A DNA stretch of 11,729 bases from Byssochlamys sp. IMV 00236 (lineage: Eukaryota > Ascomycota > Eurotiomycetes > Eurotiales > Thermoascaceae): positions 1-11,729 of the forward strand of contig MSJH02000158.1 of NCBI GenBank assembly GCA_001931875.2, in the 5' to 3' direction. Position 1 is the stretch's first letter, and each line of letters starts with the position of its first letter. Shown here piece after piece: positions 7,218 through 11,729 of the stretch. Below the pieces are notes generated by a model. That model was given only the letters and a program-made list of their open reading frames with translations, had not been told where the DNA came from and searched no databases. The translations under genes were made by a program, and so were the position numbers.

Positions 7218-9497
7218 TTATTGTAATCTTTTTCTCTTTAATCTTTCTCTTTTGCTTATCTTTGGGGCAGGCACATGAAGAGGTTTATCATAAATTCCAT
7301 TACATTCATTTAATATCGACTGTTTTATGCCAGGAGACTCCAACCAGGACAGAATCTCAATAGCAGGTCGCCGGTCATAAGGTTCTGCTCTTAAAAACAT
7401 ATACAACAGAGCTCTACTTGTTATACCAGGTACTTCACGATTCACCAGAGACCGTATGTTGTAATCATCTTCGACCGTTTCACGAAGTCCCTTGAGGTCT
7501 GTGTCAAATATACCTGGCCATGGTTCCATGCCTGAAAGTATTTTCCAAACGAGAGACCCTAGTGCGAATATATCTTCTGCCGCTGGGTCAATCAAGTAAG
7601 GGAGTAAAGAATGATCATTACGACTGCGTGGTAATGTTTTGATGGATCGATAGAATCTGTATCCATGGTCTGGTTTGGCCATCATAAAAGGTAAGCTCTT
7701 ACACCATATAATCAATTCCTGAGAAGTCTTTGGCTTGACCTCATCTCGGTAAATGTTGACTTCATCAGAGTCAACCCACCATTTAGCAGCATCTTTTGGA
7801 TCAAAAAAGACTGCTTTACCAAAATCGATCAGGAACACTTCGATCTTTGCACTCCCATCTTCCAGCAATTCACTTTTGTTTATATTTACCATAAAGTTTA
7901 CAGTAGAGATGTCTCTGTGAGCAATATTGAATTCATGAATCGTGCTAATAGATCTTAGTAGTTGTACGATCATATATAGACGCTGATGGGCTGTCAACTT
8001 TGGATTTAGCCGTAAAAACTGCTTAAGAGTCATGTGATAACGTTCCATAGTGATACCAATGACCTCTGATCCATCATCTTTCCATATAATCTCTTTTACG
8101 CGACCAATATGATGTCTATTTCGTAGGGTAGAATAACTGACTATTTCATTTATACGCTGAGATACTGTCGATCGTTGAAATAGCTGTACCACCGTTTGAC
8201 TGTTTATGAAATATACTTTCTTAAAATAGCCTTCCGCGTCAGCAGCTCTATTAATTCCAGATTCATATTTCTTTCTATACACGGCGTTCACATCCATTCT
8301 CTGACAAACTAGGAGAAAATTAGATACACACCATATCATGATTTTTAACTTACATTCTTCCAGTTCCCTCCAATAACGAATAAAATTGGATGTTATATTT
8401 TGCGTAATGAAGCTCTTTCTTTTTATTGCGAAAAATCTATCAATCGTAGACAATCCTTTTTCCACTTTCCTACAACAGGCAATTGATCTTTAAAGGGGAT
8501 GAATATTTGTATATTGTGAACTGTTAACGACTTACCTGCTTTGGGTATAATTTTGATCCGTCTTTGTATTTTTAGAAAGAACATTGTCAACATAATCGTT
8601 GTAGCATAAAGTAAAAAAGTCTAAGCAAGATCCCATGATGGAATTAATAAATTGACGTGTCATCTCATTATGTCTTGCTGATGTTATGTCCTTTTCTGCC
8701 TCAAACGCGAGCTTTTTAACTGATAATGGTGAACCATCAAATAAATAATAGGCTAGCTTCTTAGGTATAATCCGCTTGATAGATGCAGTTCTCGCGACTT
8801 TCACCTTGATCCATCCTTCAATTATGGACATATTCTTGTCAAATCGGTGAAACTCACCCAATGGATGCACAACCGCGACATCTGCTGTCAGCCTCATTAT
8901 ATCCGTGCTATCTTCAAAAGGTGTTATCTTTGTTTTAAAAAATAACACCAAAAGTGAATTCATGCTGTCTCTGGCTTCCAAAATTAGATCTGAATTCTTG
9001 CTGACGTACAGTCTATGCAAAGGTCTATTCGTATCTTCTTTTAATGCTTGCTGAAGAGAATGATGCGCTTGTAAGGGATCATCTTGTATGTTGATGGTAT
9101 ATATTTGGCTATGACATAGATTGGGAAAAGTGTATTGATATTATATATATATATATAGCTTACCTATCCTTTCGAAGCATGGCAAAGTCATAAATAGGCG
9201 TATTGCATTGTTCCTCTAATATTTGATTTTCATCGTGTCTATAATGTTCACATGAGTAGATGTATAAATCATAGTCATCGTCTCTTACCCATAGTCTTTT
9301 ATATTTTTATAAATGGGTATTTTTTGTAAATCAGCTTTAAAATCTTCTAAGGTGCTATAACTATAATCAAATAGCTTTGTCTCAATCTCTTTTAATGGAA
9401 TCAGATAATTTAAGCTTTCATTCCTTGAGTATATTTTATCTAAAATATTAATGGAATGGCGAAGGATGCTTTTTGATTGAATTGACTTGTCTTCCAT
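7218..9497 (-). CDS. Divergent eukaryotic-type protein kinase with large N-terminal region
   Basis: Predicted to phosphorylate unknown substrates. Joining five exons (9497-9289, 9238-9164, 9108-8536, 8469-8354 and 8308-7218) gives one 687-residue frame with no internal stop. Introns are 50, 55, 66 and 45 bp, all GT-AG. The start is a true ATG (MEDKSIQSKSIL). Residues 1 to about 330 match no family I know; a conserved-looking stretch reads DIMRLTADVAVVHPLGEF. The kinase domain fills the C-terminal half: catalytic loop HRDISTVNF (455-463, Asp457), DFG (486-488), PAAEDIFALGSLVWKI (566-581) and a C-lobe arginine in YDRRPAIEIL. Where the beta-3 lysine is expected the sequence is TVVQLF, so glutamine replaces lysine (Q366); the helix-C glutamate may be E379. 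The extreme C terminus is basic (KISKRERLKRKRLQ), a possible nuclear-localisation signal. It resembles fungal accessory kinases (FunK1-like), but it lacks the TGT-x-x-FM motif that I expect of FunK1, so the subfamily is open. It is convergent with RFC4, 107 bp apart. Confidence 0.8.
9142..9157. repeat. (TA)8 microsatellite within kinase intron 2
   Basis: Eight TA units lie inside the 55-bp second intron of the kinase gene, immediately after its GTAAGC donor in the sense of the gene. Length changes here would alter the spacing between donor and acceptor but not the protein. Confidence 0.85.
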
Positions 9498-10624
9498 GAA
9501 TAGATCACAAAAAAAAAAAAAAGAGACTCATAGACATGTTGCTGAGATTGAAATTTATCTGTTACGTTCTTTCTGTCCTGAATTGAATAATAGACACTGT
9601 GGTAATCATTCTACTCTTCATAAGAAACTTAACAATAGACCAAAGCACAATGTATTGTACAATGTATTGCACAACACACATAATAGTGGATTAAGTGTAC
9701 TTTTGGAGGCTGTTATTATTCAAATAAGGCTGTTGATTCGAATGTCCCTTTGACGTGCATAAAAGAAAAGAAAGAAATTTGTCTGCTCAAGTTTTGCTTT
9801 GAAATCGGCATCAAGTTGATAATTATCGCGTTATCAATTACTGTTTTAGTTTGATAATGAATAAAAATTAAGAAAACACGCTTTGTTATATTTATGTAAA
9901 TCAAAGGGATGAAAGCAATTTTAAAATCAACATTAAAAAACACACTCTTTAAGCATGCTTTATAGAATACAATAAAAAGCAAGATATTAGCCAAGTGAAA
10001 AAAAGAAAAAGCAAAAGCAATATTTTGTGGGCTTAAGCGCGTCCAGTCCATTTATACGTCTGTTTAAGACTTAAATAACAAGTTCATTTGCTTGCTTTAC
10101 TCTATAGATGCCTATTGTAAAGATCATTACTGTTAGCATGCATGATTTTCAAATAAAATAGTTAATTGCTATGCAAAAACGCGTAAGCTAATTATTCTAG
10201 GTTTACTTTAATGTATTTCCGCAATGTTTGTGAATATTGGAAGTATACTGACTATAGAAATATATGAAGAGTAACATGTTTATTTTTAGCTGCAAAATAG
10301 CAATAGAGAGTTTCTTTCTTATTCACCGTTTATGACGAGTTCTAGAACAGTTGGTATCTATTTAAAATAAAAAATGATATTTTATAAAATGTAACGAATT
10401 TAGCCTGGCGTTTCTATTGTATTTTTGAAATCCATGGTTACGGCAATGGTTCTGTTGTTATAGTAAAGCCCCATGCAAATCAAATATAGTTTTTAATTCA
10501 CAATAACAAACTTGATTGCTCACTAAAAAGAAGTCATTTCTTTAACAACTTTTGATAATAGACAAAAGCATCCCGTTTTCACTGTGGAATTTTGAACATT
10601 CAAGCGAAAAGAAAAAGATTTTAT
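9498..10624. other. AT-rich intergenic region, no supported gene
   Basis: This 1.1-kb gap separates the kinase start from the 3' end of the next minus-strand gene. It begins with a 14-A run (9509-9522), just upstream of the kinase ATG. Open frames on both strands around 9487-9753 and 9716-10051 lack recognisable motifs and have biased AT-rich composition. I saw no tRNA-like fold and no large inverted repeat. The right end should hold the 3' untranslated region of the neighbouring gene, with AATAAATAAA (minus strand) overlapping its stop codon near 10617-10627. Confidence 0.55.
9647..9670. repeat. 12-bp near-perfect tandem duplication with palindromic centre
   Basis: ACAATGTATTGT is followed directly by ACAATGTATTGC (allowing the first base offset), and the junction forms the perfect palindrome ATTGTACAAT. 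It lies in intergenic DNA about 150 bp upstream of the kinase start. It could be a transcription-factor half-site pair or a replication-slippage product; nothing decides between them. Confidence 0.5.
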
Positions 10625-11671
10625 TTATTTCTTAACAGAAAGCTTTACACTGTATTCTTCATAGTCAAGTGTTCCCAAACCTCGTGAGCCTTGCTCTACA
10701 ATTATCTTAAAAATAGGTGGATCTATAAGCTCTTTTAAGCTATGAGTGGGTGCTTGTGTTTCATTAGCAGAGATGCTCTGAGTAAAAGATTCGTGTTCTT
10801 CTATTATTTGACTTAGTATATCTGTTGTTTCCATGAGCATATCCTGTTTTATTGATACTGAGCTTATGTATAAAATGAAGCCTAATTAAATATTTACCTT
10901 CATAGTATTCAAAAATGTGAAACTGTCTTCCAACATGTTATTCTTGTCATTAACGTCGACAGAGACAAACATCATTGCTTCACGATAAAGAATGTAGCTA
11001 TTCTTTTGTTCGGCTTTTATAGACCACAACTCCATTATCTTTTCTATATATGCACGACTAAGAATAAACTCTTGCAAAAGCTTTTTATTGATTTACCTCT
11101 GGTTTGTAGAAAGAATACTTTCAATCTTTGAAATGTGTCAAATGTAGCATATCTGTAAGTATCAGCGATAGTCTTTAACATCCCTAAAACGCCATACACA
11201 GCTTTATGATGATCGCCTGATGCTTTATGCTTGGTACAATTTCCATAGCTCCCACTGTTTTCCATCAGATATATTTCAATTTCTTTAAAGTAAATAATCC
11301 CGTCTGCTTTATAACTTTCATAATGGCTAACCCTCAGCTTCAAACGATCCATTTGAGTATTCATTGCTTTCACGCTCTTTTCTCCAGTGCTGTATCCTAG
11401 ATCAGGATTATTTATACAGCTAATGATTGCTTCAATATATGGGTGAGCAAACACAGACCTATATGCCAATTCACCAGAACCAATATAAGGTAATTTCTTG
11501 AACACTCGCCATCTGTAGATAGACAATATTGTGGTCACTGCTATTTTCTTGTAATTCATAAACTTACATTGCTTCTGATACTTTTTGAATATAAATGATC
11601 TGTCTTTCATCACCATCGTCAACGGGTGTTGGAGGAAACCTGAATGCACGTTCAAACTCAACCAAGGTGCT
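10625..11671 (-). CDS. Fungal gene of unknown function, possible PD-(D/E)XK-like core, 5' end missing
   Basis: Four exons join in frame: 11671-11568, 11512-11097, 11043-10898 and 10843-10625, with introns of 55, 53 and 54 bp. They give 294 visible residues ending at TAA. A splice acceptor (ACTTAG) precedes 11671 and no start codon is available, so at least one more 5' exon lies beyond the window. The visible protein starts STLVEFERAFRFPPTPVDDG. Its core reads YKADGIIYFKEIEIYLMENS (102-121), then DHHKAVYGVLGMLKTIADTY (135-154), then FQRLKVFFLQTREK. I recall this ADG ... E-x-x-L-x-E ... DHHK ... MLKTIA pattern from proteins repeated many times in Mucorales genomes. The acidic residues on two predicted strands followed by a lysine-bearing helix are compatible with a PD-(D/E)XK nuclease fold, but that is inference and the usual E-x-K is not clear. 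The C-terminal third is helical (DILSQIIEEHESF). No operon-like link to the kinase exists beyond shared strand. Confidence 0.7.
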
Positions 11672-11692
11672 CTAAGTAAAATTGTTTTGCAT

Positions 11693-11694
<2 letters not shown>

Positions 11695-11729
<35 letters not shown>
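11695..11729. repeat. Poly-T run at the window edge, probable contig end
   Basis: Thirty-five consecutive T bases close the window. They lie just upstream of the last visible splice acceptor of the truncated gene, so on that gene's strand they are a poly-A run within an intron or 5' region. Long homopolymers commonly end short-read contigs, which would explain both the edge and the missing first exon. Confidence 0.8.

Noticed and set aside
9487..10051. Open frames on both strands upstream of the kinase.
   Set aside because: They are AT-driven, without motifs or good splice context, and they overlap the kinase start or each other.
1..11729. tRNA, rRNA, CRISPR arrays, bacterial operon signals.
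   Set aside because: No tRNA-like T-arm or A/B boxes, no rRNA-like block and no spaced direct-repeat array were seen. Spliceosomal introns show that the DNA is eukaryotic, so ribosome-binding-site and operon reasoning do not apply.

Overview
The window looks like nuclear DNA of an early-diverging fungus, most likely a Mucoromycotina (Mucorales-type) species. It is AT-rich, and its genes are broken by many very short GT-AG introns. I place thirteen of these, all 44-66 bp, by joining open frames at consensus splice sites. The protein families also fit: a C2-less group IV-type phospholipase A2, an RFC small subunit most like yeast Rfc4, and families that I recall as expanded in Mucorales. The assignment rests on recognition, not on a search. 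The 35-base poly-T run at the right edge suggests that this is a contig end.

Layout. (1) 1-1882, minus: 5' part of a cytosolic phospholipase A2-like gene, four exons visible, running off the left edge. (2) About 1.9-5.8 kb: an island of mobile-element debris. It holds a C-terminal remnant of a TnpB/Fanzor-like nuclease (2114-2446), a MITE-like element with 81-bp terminal inverted repeats (2614-3067), an unrecognised gene broken by one frameshift in a nine-T run (3213-3925), an orphan open frame (4298-4618), and a tyrosine-recombinase element (DIRS/Ngaro/Crypton class) that stays in one frame but carries three internal TAG stops (4847-5770). (3) 5938-7110, plus: RFC4, four exons, complete, 342 residues. 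(4) 7218-9497, minus: a five-exon, 687-residue divergent protein kinase, convergent with RFC4. Joining the exons gives an open frame with no internal stop. (5) 9498-10624: AT-rich intergenic DNA with no supported gene. (6) 10625-11671, minus: a 5'-truncated four-exon gene of unknown function with a conserved-looking core that may have a PD-(D/E)XK-type fold.

The genes do not form a pathway. RFC4 is a housekeeping DNA-replication gene, and the phospholipase is a lipid-metabolism or signalling enzyme. The kinase and the right-end gene look like lineage-specific accessory genes. The transposon island lies between the phospholipase and the RFC4 promoter, and the recombinase remnant begins only about 170 bp upstream of the RFC4 start codon.

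The most informative second looks are the TnpB/Fanzor remnant beside a separate MITE, the recombinase whose stops are all TAG and all explicable by CpA-to-TpA transitions, the kinase with glutamine where the ATP-binding lysine is expected, and the competing splice donors in RFC4 intron 1. I did not find a clearly new, intact multi-gene system.
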